Shown: piece by piece, positions 1-12,775 of the stretch | Layout: each line of letters starts with the position of its first letter | How positions within the stretch are numbered: the stretch's first letter is position 1 | NCBI GenBank assembly: GCA_001792895.1 | Contig: MARA01000004.1 | Coordinates: 1,550,001 to 1,614,000, forward strand | Direction of reading: 5' to 3' | DNA length: 64,000 nt | Source of the DNA: Lentinus brumalis | Taxonomy: Eukaryota; Basidiomycota; Agaricomycetes; Polyporales; Polyporaceae | Notes under the pieces: model-generated | Told to the model about the DNA's origin: nothing | The model's database searches: none | The model's input: the letters and a program-made list of their open reading frames with translations, nothing else | Made by a program: the position numbers and the translations under genes

Positions 1-2575
1 GCGGACGCTCAACAGAAGGAGTTGGCAAGTCTGGTACGTGTCTCTCACTCGTTTCACCCCGTCGGTATCGCGGAAAACGGCTCAATTTGAGGATGGTCTC
101 TGTCAGGTGAGGCAACGCCAGGTGTCCGCGCAGTCGGCAGGATTGCCAGCCTCGGGAACTGGTGCGACCAAGCCAGCTTCGCAGCAATATAATGCTGTTC
201 TCGGTGGGTTGACATCTTGACGCTGGAGTTCGTCACGCAGCTGCTAACGCTGTGGCAGGACACAATGCGAGCCCCGTTGGCAATTACGACTCGCTGCAGT
301 CCAGCTCTTTGGTAGATACGGATCTTTCTGTCGCCTTGCGCGGCATGGCAGTTGAAGACGAGTACGGGTTGTCCCAGCAGAACGCCGCCTACCGTCAGGG
401 CTCACAGCCCTCTGGCATGGCCCAGCCATCGAACCAGGGGCTCCACGTACGTGGTCCTCAACAGGCTCCAAGAGGACCATATGGAGGGTACCCTCAGACC
501 GAGTACGCTGCTTACTACTCTGGCCCGTCGTATTCCTACGACGCCTACCGGACGACTCAAGACCCATCCATGTACGCGTCGTCCCCCGCTCTCACGGCAG
601 CGACCGCTGCTCCCAGTGTATATCATGGCTTGGGACACCAGGCGTTGCATCCGCATGACCTGCACGCCCAGCAGTTCTACGAATATGTCGGCTCTCCACG
701 CACCTTAGGCTCCCAGTACTACTACCCCACACAGCCCCTCGTCTACCATGCACCCCCTTCCCACTCGCCCATGCTCACTCCACATCAATTGGCCGGTGGT
801 GACAAACGTCGAGATCAAGTATGTGCTCCGTAGTTCCGCCCGCTGCATCACCTGACAGATGACGTTTTAGCAGGCACTATCACCACAGAACGTGTTGTAC
901 GCTAACCTTCGGTCGTCGCCTTCGCCGCACTCGTCGCCGTATGGCGCGGCTGTAGATTACAGTCCACAGCTTGCTCATGGTGTCCCCCGCAATGCTGTTT
1001 TCCCGCACGGCGGCGGCGCTGGGCCGGGGTTTGTGCACGGTGGTCGTCACGGTCGGCGTGGAGATGGGGCAGTGAGGAGCGCACAGCTGGACGAGTTCCG
1101 GGCCAACAAGTCGCGCAGGTGGGAGCTAAGGGTGAGTACTTAGCGGCGGCTGACGCAACTCTATCTGTCACGGCTCTTGCTTACTGACGCTGGGATTGTG
1201 CTAGGACATCTTTGGCTATATTGTAGAGTTCAGCGGGGACCAGCACGGGTCCCGGTTCATTCAGCAGAGGCTTGAGTCCGCCACGAGCGAGGAGATGGAG
1301 ATTGTATTCGACGAGATCGTGCCCCAGTACGCCATCCAGTTGATGCAGGATGTGTTCGGTAATTATGTACGTCCTGACCTGTGTTCCATCCTACGGCGAT
1401 ATGTTGACTGACACACTTCCTACCGCAGGTGGTGCAGAAGATGTTTGAGTATGGCACGCAAGCACAGAAGACTCGCCTCGTCAGCACGATGGAGGGTCAG
1501 ATCCTTGGCTTGTCATTACAGATGTATGGCTGCCGGGTGGTTCAGAAGGTGTGCATCCTTGCTCGGGTCTCTTGTCGACCACACACTGACTGCGGTCCCT
1601 TCAGGCGATCGAGTATGTCGGCCCAGAGCAACAGGCCATATTCATACAGGAGCTCAGCCCGAGCGTTCTTCGCTGCGTCAAGGACGCGAATGGCAACCAT
1701 GTGAGTGTCTTGCTCCGTTATCTACTCCTGCGCTCCGATGCTAACGGTGAGTGATTCAGGTCATTCAAAAGATCATCGAACACGTGGCGCCGGACCGCCT
1801 TGGGTTCGTCAACGCGTTCCGCGGCAGCGTCTACGAGCTCTCGACACACCCGTACGGATGTCGCGTGCTTCAGCGGTGTTTCGAGTATCTGCCGGAGGAC
1901 CAGACACGGCCTCTTCTGGACGAGCTGCACAAATACGTCTCGAATCTCATGATCGATCAGTTCGGGGTGAGTTCTGTCGCATGCCTTCTCTGCAAGCGTT
2001 CGTGCTGATTCCGGCCCAGAACTACGTTGTTCAATTCGTTTTGGAGAACGGCAAGCCCCAGGACCGCGCGATGATCATCGCGAAGCTGACTGGCCAGATG
2101 AACAACATGGCCAAGCACAAGTTCGCGTCGAACGTCTGCGAGAAGGCGTTGCTCACTGCGGACGCGGACAGTCGTCGCATGCTTATCGACGAGATCATGA
2201 CTCCGAAGCAGGATGGTCTCAGTCCGATCATGGGTCTCATGAAGGACTCCTTCGGAAGTAGGTGCCGGTGTTTTGTGCGCGCGCGAATCATGCTAACGCT
2301 CTACGGCAGACTACGTCCTGCAGAGGGCCCTCACCATCGCCGAGGGTGAACAGAGGGAGCTCCTGATCAGCAAGGTCCGGCCGCACCTGGCTAACATGAG
2401 AAGATACTCCAGTGCCTACAGCAAGCATCTCGCAGCCAGTGAGTTGACCGGCCTTGGTCGTTGACTCCCGTCGCTAATCGCTCTTCCAGTTGAACGGCTA
2501 CTCGAGAAGTGCTCTGGGCCTACGGCTTCAGGATCAGAACCCGCTGCTGCTGAGAGCGTCAAGGAATCTTCTTAG
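1..2575 (+). CDS. PUF3: PUF3-type Pumilio RNA-binding protein (5' partial)
   Basis: Sequence-specific mRNA 3'UTR-binding protein that controls mRNA decay and translation in the cytoplasm. The N-terminal part in the window is low-complexity (Ser, Tyr, Gln, Pro rich). From about 1200 on, eight PUF repeats are visible with core motifs SRFIQ, NYVVQ, CRVVQ, NHVIQ, CRVLQ, NYVVQ, SNVCE and NYVLQ, in that order. Under the known PUF code this is the Puf3/Pumilio set reading UGUAUAUA. The protein ends with a short tail after the eighth repeat (stop at 2573). There are several short introns; one near 204-240 would be only 37 nt but restores the frame with a GT-AG pair. The start codon lies upstream of the window. 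The family call is firm. The Puf3 orthology rests on the repeat code and not on full-length comparison. Confidence 0.93.
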
Positions 2576-3251
2576 GACTCTGACACGTCGTCGTCGCTTG
2601 CATACTCTCCACGGCTCGCACTCAAGTCATATAGTAATCACGCATACCACTAGTCTCGGGATCTTTCTGCTTATCTCTCCGTCTCTCTCACTCGCATCTT
2701 CCTCCGTCATCTCATCTACACTACGCATCTTGTCTACTGCATCTCGTCGCTGCACATCGCTCTGGATCATACATATAATCTCTTCCACTCCTTTCTTCTG
2801 TTGGATATTCCGCATTGGACCCTGTCCATAGTCTTCCCTCAGCATTGTCAATCGTTGCATAGTCCCGTCTCGTCGATACCATACAGTACCTTTTGCATAT
2901 CGTTTAGTTACCCACAGCAGTGCTAGCATCTACTACCTTGATACTCTCTTGCCAATAGCCCTCCCTCGAGTATCCGCCATACACACCGATAGCTATAGCT
3001 GGTATAATCTGCAATACATAGTGCTCCTGTCGCCCAATTGTGCTATCTCGCTATCGAGTCTACAAGAGTCGTACATACGGGAGGCCTCAAGGTGCCGGGC
3101 CGCTCATCCGGGTCAGTCCATCAAGTCCGCGTCCTCCGGAGAACTCTGCCTCGATCTCTGATCTGTACACTTGACGCACCTTGCTTCTAGCCACCGTGGT
3201 ACCTTGTTGGATCTTGTGGTCGCCCATACGCGACAAACAATACACACCGCC
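2576..3251. other. intergenic, pyrimidine-rich
   Basis: This stretch lies between the PUF stop and the next start. It is rich in TC tracts and short TCTC repeats and probably holds the PUF 3'UTR and the promoter of the next gene. I see no gene or RNA in it. Confidence 0.6.
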
Positions 3252-4738
3252 ATGTCTTCGACGGCACAGAAGGAGAAGGACAAAGTACGCGTTAAATTTC
3301 CGCGTATATTGCACCCGGTTCATCTCATTTGCATTTGCGCGCAAGGGCAACGCGGCCTTCAAAGCGGGCGACTTCCCGACGGCAATTGGCCATTACACGG
3401 CTGCGTTCATCGCCGACCCGTCGAACGCGACATATCCCCTCAACCGGGCCGCGGCGTATCTCAAGCTAGGCAAGTGAGTGCGTGTTGCGCTCCGTGCTTG
3501 TGCAGCTGCAGAAGATCCTGATCTGTCCTTGCGCATACTCTGAAGGAACGAGGATGCGGAGCGAGACTGCGATGCTGTTCTGCGAATCGATAGCAAAAAC
3601 GTGAAGGGATACTTTAGACGGGGTCAAGCACGGGTTGCGCTGCAGAAGTTGAAGGAGGCGGAGGCTGGTGAGTGTCGTACAAATTCTCGGTCCTTTACGC
3701 TGCTAAGTGGACGTGTAATGTACAGACTACCAGGAGGCCCTCAAACTTGAGCCTGCGAATCAGTCCGTCAAGCAGGAGTTGATAAAAGTGCAGGAGGCTA
3801 TCAAAGCTGCGCATTCGGCCCCAAGATCGGTATGTGCCCCTTGCCGATTCAGCTATGTTCTGCCTCCAAACGCGGTCTTGGTAGAGGAAACCCATCGATG
3901 TTTCTACTGCATCCAAACCTGCAGCTGTTCCCCGAAACGACGACGGGTACCGATCACCATCGTAGAACCCGACCCAGCACCTGTCGCAAGTTCTTCGAAC
4001 ACTGCGACTGACCAAGACTCCGGTCTTCTGACACCGGTCTCCTCACGACCTCTCACTCGGTCTTCTCCATCATCCTCTAATCTCAACGTGGTCAGTGGCT
4101 CTCCAGGTCCTACTCCCGGGCCATCTGCGCCAAAACCGCCTCCGGCCAGTTTCAAGGAAGCTAAAGCAGCGCGAGAGGAGGCACGGCCGAGAGGAGGTAT
4201 ATTCAAGGCCGACGGGCAGAGCAGTCTGTTCTACTCAGCGAAGCCCACGGCTGGAAACTCAGAGGCACCAAAGCGAGAGCCCCCACAAACAATGGTGGCG
4301 TTCACAAAGATTTGGGAGACACTGGAAACGGAGGAGGAGCGGTGGGATGTCCTTCGCGTGAGTCTGCTCACATGTGATCGTGGTCGGAGGAATGCGCGCT
4401 GACGTGGACGAACGCAGCGAATCCCCGCCACGCGGCTCCCTGTGCTGTTCAAGGCATCTCTGGATGCGTCCATCTTGGCTGCCATACTGCACACTCTCCG
4501 CGCGGCCCTCGCTGCAGCGCCGGAGGACGCGGAGACGGTGTCGGTGGTGCGCGCTTACATGGTCAACCTTCCGCGTGTGCCGCGGTTCAACTCCGTGGCC
4601 CTCATGATGAAGAAGGAGGAGCGTGAGGACGCTCAGGCTGTCTGGGACATGCTCGGGCGATCCCAGGGCGATGGTGTCGAGGGCGAGATGGACAAGCGGA
4701 AGGAAGACGGGTCGCGGAGAGCATGGGGTTGCCGCTAG
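3252..4738 (+). CDS. RPAP3/Spag1-like TPR co-chaperone
   Basis: Likely an Hsp90 co-chaperone of the R2TP type, which helps assemble RNA polymerases and snoRNPs. After a short N-terminus there are about three TPR motifs (GNAAFKAGDFPTAIGHY..., LNRAAAYLKLGK, GYFRRGQARVALQKL...). A basic KRRRVPITIVE segment and a Pro/Ser-rich linker follow. The last ~110 residues look like the RPAP3 C-terminal domain (FTKIWETLETEEERWDVLR, then a helical LPRVPRFN block). The start ATG at 3252 is followed by an intron after about 11 codons. The frame breaks at the CCCC run 3930-3933: upstream reads KPAAVP, downstream reads KRRRVPITIVE in another frame, and one more C joins them. I read this as a sequence error. TTC-type TPR proteins are the alternative, but the C-terminal domain favours RPAP3. 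Confidence 0.82.
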
Positions 4739-5040
4739 ATGCTTGCATGTCGACATAAGTAGTACGGTCAACTGTTACCTGTAGCCCTGCGCTGCTGCTC
4801 TCACGCGAGCAGAATAGCAGACGTCGCGGTCTCACACTCGCAGCCTCGGCGAGAGCGCAGGACGAGGGCAAGTAAGAGGGCATACGTTGGCGCGGCCCGG
4901 CGGGAATACTTACGTGGAGGCAAACTCGGCCAAATACGTCTCCAAGCTCTGAGCCTGAGTGCGCCCGCCATCGTCACTGACACCCACCGACCTGCGCCTC
5001 CCACCCGTCTTCTCGCGTGTTGGCTGGGCCGACGTTCACC

Positions 5041-8000
5041 ATGTCCACCGCTGGCGAGGCTGCATCTCTTTTCGGTGTGCCAGACACCGCACCCGACCCC
5101 TTCTCCGCCGCGCTGGGTGGCGACAGCTCTCTGGACGACCCCAGTGTCAACGCAGAGAGCTCTAATGCCGTCTCGGACCTCTTTGGCTCGGCAACCGACG
5201 CGTTCCCTGTCGATGGAGCTGCTTCCTCAAGCGTGTCCCAACCAGATGCACAACAGACGTGGTATGACCATGCCGGCCAACAGCCCTACGGTTATGACAG
5301 CAACGCGGCTTCCGGATACTCGCAATCATACCAGCCGCAGACATCCTATGCTCAAACGAATGGGTCATATTCCCAGTATGGTCAGTATGACTCGTATGCC
5401 CAGAGCAACGCGTATTCCCAGCCTGCCGCGTCCAGCACTTCTGGTGAGTTCTCGCGTACTTCGGCCGGCCCCTCAATCTTCATGCTGCTATCCAGCGTAC
5501 GAGCCTGCATATGCCCCGCAACAAAGTTACGCGCCCCAGACGACGTATTCGTCGTACACCCAGCCTACGTCCACGTATGCTCCTGCAAGTACCGCCCAGC
5601 AAGCTCCAGTGACGCAAAACGGGACGTACTCCGCGTCTGCATATGACCCTTACAAGCCCACGCAAACTCAATCGAGCTACGAGACCGGTCTGCATGCGAC
5701 AAATGCCCCTCCTGCCCCGACACACTCTTCATACAATCCATACAATCCGTCATACACCCCCGCAGCGGCCCCGGCGCAGACGTATTCGTATGGAACGGAT
5801 TCGCACACTCAGGCGCACGGCATCCCCCGGTATCTGTCCCTCCTCCTCCGGCACCTATCGCTTCCGACCCCGCTCCCCCTCCTCCCGCGGTATCCGTCGT
5901 CAACTATCGTCCGAAGACTTTGAACGCGTATGACCCGCCCATACCGCCTCCCAAGGTCAAACATGCCTCCATTCCCCGCGTCCGGTTTACAACACCCCGC
6001 CTCCCGTCTCTCCGCCGCCTCGGTCGACGTTGACTCCTCAGTCGCTGGTACCTCCGCCCAAAGGACTGCGGAAAACGCCTGACCCCACGCTCTACCCCTG
6101 CGCGTCGAGGCAGTCATTCGTCCGTAACGCACGCTCCTCCGCATGCACAGGCAGGGTCATATGCACCACCTGTCGTGAATGGCACTGCTCATAAGACGAC
6201 GTATCAGCCGACTTACAACCCAACTCCCACTCACGGCGTCGCGCCCAGTACGAATAGCCCCTACGGAGTCGGACACGGCGGAGGCGGCTCGATGCCAGAG
6301 GGCCTTCCCAAGGTCAATGACACGTACGCTCCTTCAGAGTCTGCCTATATCCCTGGTCTGCCGCAGCATACAAGCCCTGCTGAGGATCACGAGCTTCCTC
6401 ATCCGGAGCACGCGAGCTTGGTCTCCGAACCTCCTGCGACGCAAGGGTTGACTACATCTATCAGCGAATCAATACCTGAGGTGGATGAGGAGGCAACTCC
6501 TCAACCTTCGTTGTTACCATCCTCGGATGAGGAACCAGCTATAACAGCACCTGCTCCTTTATCTCCGCCTACTTCAACGGGTGCACCTCCATCATTTGAC
6601 TCTTACGCTCCCAGCCCGGGCTCGTCTCCGGAGAGGACGCTATCGCCCCCTCGTGCGTCGAGCACCGCACCTCCGGCTAGCACGTATGATCCCTACGCCC
6701 CCTCACCGAAGTCGGACGTTTCATACCGGGCGAAGTCTCCCGGTGCATCCTCGATACGGTCAATACCAAGCGGGCCGAAGCAGAACTATGAGCCTCTAAG
6801 GAGAGACTCCATCTCAACGTCGCCGTCGCTTAGCAGACCCCTGTCCAGCCAATCGCGCCGCTCTACATTGTCAAGTCAGTATGAGCCCCCACCTCCATTG
6901 CCTCATCCGCAACGCGCGATCTCCCCAGCAGGATCGGTTCGTTCTGTGACAAAGCAGAGCACGTACGATCCTTACGCCCCGACTGTTGGGGGACCTTCTG
7001 CGTTGCACGGGCGGACGACGTCCAGCGGTTCATCATACTCTACCACTTCCGTCGCTGATCCATACGCTCCCGTGCGGCATTCGGTGCGAACCTCAAGTGA
7101 GCATGCCTATGGAAGCTTTACCATACCAGAGTCCACGTATGCGCCGAGCGCCCCTCCCGCGCCGACGTACGACAGGACTGGTGCGCAGGTAGTCACTCTT
7201 GCGGCTCCAGTGCACTCCACCTATGCGCCTTCGCCGTCTCTGTTGGGCACGAATGATCCTCTTGGGCGAGCATCGGCACGAGTTCCTGTCATTAGCTTCG
7301 GGTTTGCGGGAAAGCTAGTGAGCTGCTTCCACGGGGCGGATATGAGCGCCGGCTTCGACGTCGCGCTCTCCGCACGCCAGTCGACGGACGTCCAGATTCG
7401 CTCGCTGGACAAGCTGATCCCCGAGTCTGCGCTGGACACATCTGCGACGTCATTCCCTGGCCCGCTGTACTCTGACCCGGGTTCGCCTACTGCGAGCCTC
7501 GTTCGGACCGGTGCCCAGGCGCTTAAGTCCAAGAAGGCGAAGGTCGTGAAGTATCTGGAGGAAAGAGCGGAGGAGATGGCGGCCGGGCTGGGTTATCATC
7601 GGGCGGGTACAGTGGATAGGAGTCGTGTAGAGGCGAAGCGCATTCTGGTGTTACTGCTCAAGGTCATGGTTGAGCATGACGGGCGACTTTCCGGCAGGTA
7701 AGCTATAGCACCTGAAGCTGGCATCATGAACAGTGTTCTAACATGTCGCGCCAGTGCCGAGGTCGATTCAGCAGTTCGTTCGGCACTGCTCCAGCAAGAA
7801 GGAACAGTGTCCACGACCGATTCCACGGGCTCTGCGGCTATGATCCCGGTGACTTCGACGGAGCTACTCTCCAGCAGCTACTCCTTGTCGTCTGCTCTGC
7901 CCAACACCCAGGACCAGACTGTCTCGAAGACGGTTGTTCGCTCCTCGCAGCTTGACAAAATCCAGGACTTGTTGGCGCGGGGAGACCGTCGTGGCGCATG

Positions 8001-10544
8001 TCATTACGCCGCTGACGAGAAGCTGTGGTCGCATGCCCTGCTTATCGCAAGCAGCATTGACAAGGAGTGTTGGAAGGAGGTTGTCACCGAATGGATACGT
8101 GCTGAGCTCGTGACGGATACTACGTCCACTCAGGGCGAAGTCACGAATGGCAGGGAGCCTCTCCGGGTTGCCTACAGCCTATTCGGCGGTAACGGAGCTG
8201 CTGCAGGTATGTCTCGTCACATCTATACAGTGGAACATTGCTCATGCTTGGACACAGTGCAAGAGCTGGTGCATCCGAAGGCCCTCTTGCAGCACGTGCA
8301 GAGCCAGAGTAGTCTGCAGATCCCTCAGCCTGCAACTGCAATCACTCCTTTGACTCCCAGCTTCGCGACGATACAACCTTTAGATATTTCGCAAGAAGTT
8401 CTCGCGTCATGGGCGAAGACCGCGTCCATGATCCTCTCGAACCCGATGACGCCCGAGTCGTCCGCTGCCCTCACTGCCCTCGGTGACCAGCTAGCTGCGC
8501 ACCAATGGATAGAGGCTGCTCATGCATGGTGCGTTATACGGTACAGCATACTCTCTAGTTTCGGTTGCTGACATCGATATTAGCTACTTGCTCTCTCCCC
8601 AGACATCGCCGCTCGGCGGGCTTGGCAGCAGCTCGAGGTTGATCCTGCTTGGGAGTCCTCCCCCCACCGCTTCACCCGCGTTCTACAAGGACCCGGACCC
8701 TATCATCTTCTCTGAGATCGCAGAGTTCGCCATGGGGCTGGCTACGCCTACTAAGGGACAAGAACCGTTCGCAGGCCTCCCTCATCTCCAGCCGTACCGA
8801 CTCATTCGTGCAGCATGTCTGGCAGAGCTTGGGAATGTTCAATTGGCCAACAGGTACGTGAATCGTCGCTGTCCAGATGCAGGAGTCGCTAACTTGGCGG
8901 TGCGAGTGAAGGTACTGTGAGGCTATCGCTGGTTGCATCAGCCGCGGCTCGCCTTACATCAACATGACCTTCGTGGAACAGCTCAAGGGCCTGTCAGACC
9001 GTCTCACTGCTGCACCGCAGTTGGACAAGAGTGGTTCGTGGATAGGCGGAAAGATGGCTAAGCCCAGTCTGGACAGTATCGGTAACTGGCTCGAGGGTCG
9101 GTTCACCAAGTTCATTGCCGGCGAAGGTGACTCCCCGCGGCCTGAAGAGTCGAAAAGTATGCAGACGCAGCAGTCATACACTGGCCCATTCGCCAACTAC
9201 AGCTCGATCTCCTCCGCGACGACATCAGCATATCCGTCACCACATCAATCTGTCACCGACCTCACGGACATACCGAATGGAGCGCCTCCTTTCCGCACAG
9301 GATCTGCCCTGGGCAACCGCCCGCCGTCGCGCGCTCATGCTCAGATTAACAGGGCATCGTCCGCTATGGACCACGTACGTCCGTTCCAGCAGCGTAGAGG
9401 ATCGTCGCCCATCGCTCGAGTTGCGTCTGCGAGCGCTGCCACCTTTACTGACGCCGGGCCCTACGGACAGGCACGCGGGCCGTATGGGAACGGATACGCC
9501 CCTGCGCCTGCGCACGGCTCTGATCACCTCAAAGCTGATGATGACGTGTCCGGACAGCATTCAAAACCCCCGAGCTCGAGTTCGTGGGGCTGGGGCCAGT
9601 CTGAGTCTGACGTGTCCACACCTACGGCATCCTCTTACGTGCACCTCGACGATCAACCTTCTTCCGGAACTTCCAACTCTGGATTTATCTCGCTCATGGA
9701 CGACCCCATGCTCTCCGCCACGCCTACCGGATCGAAGCAGCTCGAGCCAGTTTCGCCGCGCGCGTCCCAGAGTTTCGATGACGATGATGACGACCTTGGT
9801 CTCGGAAACTCTTCGTCCAGTCGGAAAACAGCCGCGTCTGGGAATGGGGATGCCGCTCAGGAGACTGCAGCTCGGGAAGAGGAGAAACCGAAGCCTGCCC
9901 AGCCGGAGAAGCCTGGTATGTTGCATATCTGTCACTCAGTGCACCATTGTCTGATGAAGCCAAATAGCGGAAGTCAAGCAAACCGCGTCCAGTGGTTGGC
10001 TTAGCCGACTGTGGAAGCGTCCCGACTCTACATCTCCTGCACCAGTCAAGGCAAACCTGGGTGAGGAGTCGGCCTTCTACTACGACAAGGAGCTCAAGCG
10101 TTGGGTCAACAAGAATGTGAGTACCTCCACATAGTATAGTAGACCCCAATCTCATCCTCACTGTAGTCGGCTGCGGAAGCTGCGAAGCCATCCCAACCTC
10201 CTCCGCCTCCCCGTGCGCAAACAGCGTCCCCGGGCAGAGCGTTCGGCGCGATGCCGCCGTCATCATCGCTGGGTGCTCCGCCTCGTCCAGCAACGGCTCA
10301 TCCCATCGACCTGACTTCCGAGCCGCCTCGCAGGCCACCTACACGAGTGCGGTCGAACCTGGTGCCCAGCGATGCGGAGGGATCGCCGGCTACCCCCTCG
10401 TCGCCCCTTCCACCCTCGGCCTCCGGTACCCCGCCTCCTGGCAACGGTCCTCCCATGGGTCGTCCAAGAGGTGCGGCAGGGAAGCGAAACGTTAGGAGCC
10501 GATATGTAGACGTCTTTTCGCAGGAGAGCGGTGGCACGAGCTAG
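5041..10544 (+). CDS. SEC16: COPII coat assembly scaffold Sec16
   Basis: Peripheral ER-membrane scaffold that organises ER exit sites and recruits COPII (Sec23/24, Sec13/31). The N-terminal half is long and disordered, with many repeats of the YDPYAP/STYAPS type. The central conserved domain begins about 7285 (PVISFGFAGKLVSCF) and runs through a helical region ending near 8920. The C-terminus carries the short conserved block EESAFYYDKELKRWVNK, the usual Sec16 tail. Between 5820 and 6100 the coding signal jumps frame three times without any usable intron. Two jumps are repaired by one extra C in the runs 5823-5827 and 5974-5977. The third, near the CCCC at about 6085-6089, has the opposite sign. 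Conserved residues lie on both sides, so the gene is probably intact in the organism. Convergent with OST3 (190 bp apart). Confidence 0.93.
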
Positions 10545-10735
10545 ACATCATCATTCCCTATATACTTATCTTGCGTGTCTCATTGCTTGCGAGGCGTTGG
10601 CAACCTTTCCTCGTTTGTATCGATATTTACGCATCTTGTTGGACCCTTATGAATGCTCTGATACACGTCCCGACATGCAGTAGTAATAGTAGATCGCTGA
10701 TATTCGGAACAATCCTTTTACATGTGCAAAGGTCC

Positions 10736-11955
10736 CTACAGCAGGAGCTTGAATGGATAGCCTGGTCATGCAAGTTATATTAATGTCATGAATTTGCGAG
10801 CTACCAAAAGTTGACTTACTCCGGTTCTTGACGCGGAACAAGGAAATGAGTACCGAGAACATGACGAGGATGACTCCGGACCACAGGTAGACCTGCAGAC
10901 GCTGTCTGTATGGGTGCGTCTGATAGGGCGTGACGAGGGTGAGCATCAGGAATGCCGACGCAAGGAGACCGTCTAAATATAACGATCAGTTGCCATCACT
11001 CCGAGCGGCGCAGGGTACTCACAAACGAACGAAACGACTTGGACTTCCTGGCCGAACTGGTTCTGGTACCCTGGAGCAATCCACTGGCCATTCGCGCCAC
11101 TCTGGGGCATGCCACGGATGCGGACGAACATGTAACCTGATGTCATGACGAGCGAGGTGAGCACGACACCGATCGCCCATGCCCAGCGGGAGCGCAGGAT
11201 GGGGAGGAAAAGCCGGACGCCAGAGAGGAGGATGAGCGTGACACCGGCGGTGGTGCCGTATTTAGCCCAATCGACGGGAGCCCTGTACGGGATGCGGACG
11301 GGGGTGTACTGCGAGAGTTGTTCGGCGAGCGGGGCAGCGTCGAAGCCGCTGTACGGACAATGTATTAGACTTACAGAAGAAGGCAGGAGGGCAGTGTACG
11401 TACTTGGAGAAGTCATAAACGATGGGCGCGGTGCGTCCGCGCGAGCGGGGACCCTCAGCGGGGAGATGGACGTGGAGGACAGGCGCGGTTTGCATACCGA
11501 GCTGTACGATGCAGCGTGAACGTCGGGACAAGGGCAGGACAGAGAGCATTGCGCACCTTCTGGAACGTCCCCATAGCATTATCGAAGTCCGCCGTCGCGA
11601 AGAAGTGGGTGTTTCGCTCCGAGGCAGGTACCTGGGACCATGCCTTTGCCACCGCGGTGAAGGAAGGGTCGAACTCCCTGCAACGTGTTTAGACTCCTGC
11701 ACATGTTGTTCGTTTCAGAGCACCTCACTTGCAAGGTATGCATTTCCTCCGGGGGTCCAGCGCCGTGAAATGTATGCTCGAGGACCAGGTACGCTTGGGG
11801 TGTGTCAAGAGGTTGTATGTAGAGTCGTCTAGCTTGATGAGACCATTGTTGGCGGCGGCGAGCTTGATGAGTTTCTCCTGCACATCTTCTACGGATGTAG
11901 ATGCTGCCAGACAGAAGGGAATAGATAAAAGAGCGAGGAACGGCAACAGCAGCAT
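10736..11955 (-). CDS. OST3: oligosaccharyltransferase gamma subunit Ost3/Ost6
   Basis: Subunit of the ER oligosaccharyltransferase complex that carries a lumenal thioredoxin-like domain and aids N-glycosylation of cysteine-containing substrates. The chosen start gives a hydrophobic signal peptide (MLLLPFLALLSIPFCL). A thioredoxin-fold domain follows with a CxxC motif (CIPC) and a helical segment. Four membrane segments then fill the C-terminal half. The last exon is tiny: a GTAAGT donor at about 10815 joins to an acceptor at 10762, giving the tail RVKNRSYPFKLLL, typical of fungal Ost3. An upstream in-frame Met at 12048 would place a basic leader before the signal peptide and is less likely. 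Head to head with DPM2, another ER glycosylation gene. Confidence 0.92.
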
Positions 11956-12132
11956 GGCTGGACGGGACAAGCTTGGGCAGCCACCACGTAGCTGCGCGCG
12001 CGCGACGCGACGTGTCACGCCTGCGCAGTGTAGGCGCGCTTGAGGCATACTCGGCGCTACTTTCCTCTGTGGTTAGTACCATCGGGGCCACGAGGCGAGG
12101 TAACCAAACGGCATGCGTGGAGACTCGACATA
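11956..12132. promoter_or_regulatory. shared divergent promoter OST3/DPM2
   Basis: Only 177 bp separate the two start codons, so both promoters must overlap here. The segment is GC-rich, with a CGCGCGCGACGCGACGTG stretch near 11994-12011 that contains ACGTG-type cores. I see no clear TATA box. Shared control is an inference. Confidence 0.5.
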
Positions 12133-12505
12133 ATGGTGAGCACGTCTCTTTGAAGTGGACGAAGTTCGCTGAACATCGTGCAGGCACTGAGTGACCGAGC
12201 CTGTGGCAGTCTGATGCTCTTAGCAGCAGCCGTCATCTTCCTCTACTACACTGTCTGGACATTACTGCTGGTAGAGTCGTCAAGTTCTTTGAGTAATTGT
12301 CCAAGAACTGACAGTTGCTACCTAGCCTTTCCTCGACGAGTCCAGCCCGATACACGGGTGGTTCCCGTCAAGAGAATGGGCACTGCGTATCGTCTCTTTC
12401 GTCGTGGTACTCGGCATATCTGCGATAGGACTGTTCCTGGGGTTCCGCATTGTGACAGATGAGACCGCGGCCCAGAGAAGACATGTACACAGAAAAGCCC
12501 TATGA
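12133..12505 (+). CDS. DPM2: dolichol-phosphate mannosyltransferase subunit DPM2
   Basis: Small ER membrane protein that stabilises the dolichol-phosphate-mannose synthase; Dol-P-Man feeds N-glycans, GPI anchors and O-mannosylation. Exons are 12133-12135, 12184-12270 and 12326-12505, giving 89 residues against about 84 in the family. The product begins MALSDRACGSLMLL, has a first membrane helix with FLYYTVW, a loop PFLDESSPIHGWFPSREWAL, a second helix, and a basic tail ending QRRHVHRKAL. The FxYYTxW, loop PF-D and two-helix layout are diagnostic. The first exon contributes only the ATG: the intron starts directly after it. The gene is too finely split to appear as one open frame. The next start, 178 bp away on the opposite strand, belongs to OST3. 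Confidence 0.93.
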
Positions 12506-12775
12506 CCAGGCATATCACCCTCATAAGTGCTGTGATGTAACAGCCATGTAGCGGGAACGAATGGTCGCCCTAGCAGTGATGCATCTGCGTGCAGCGAAGA
12601 CAATAAATACCCCTTCGACCAATACTAGGGAGTGACAATACACGGTACATGGATCAACCACAGCGACATGCGCCAACGTCGGTGACAATGGAGCCAGAAC
12701 TTAGATACGTGCATGCGTGTACACGTACTGTAGCAATACAACATGATCGTTCATATCATAGATACGCGTCAACTG

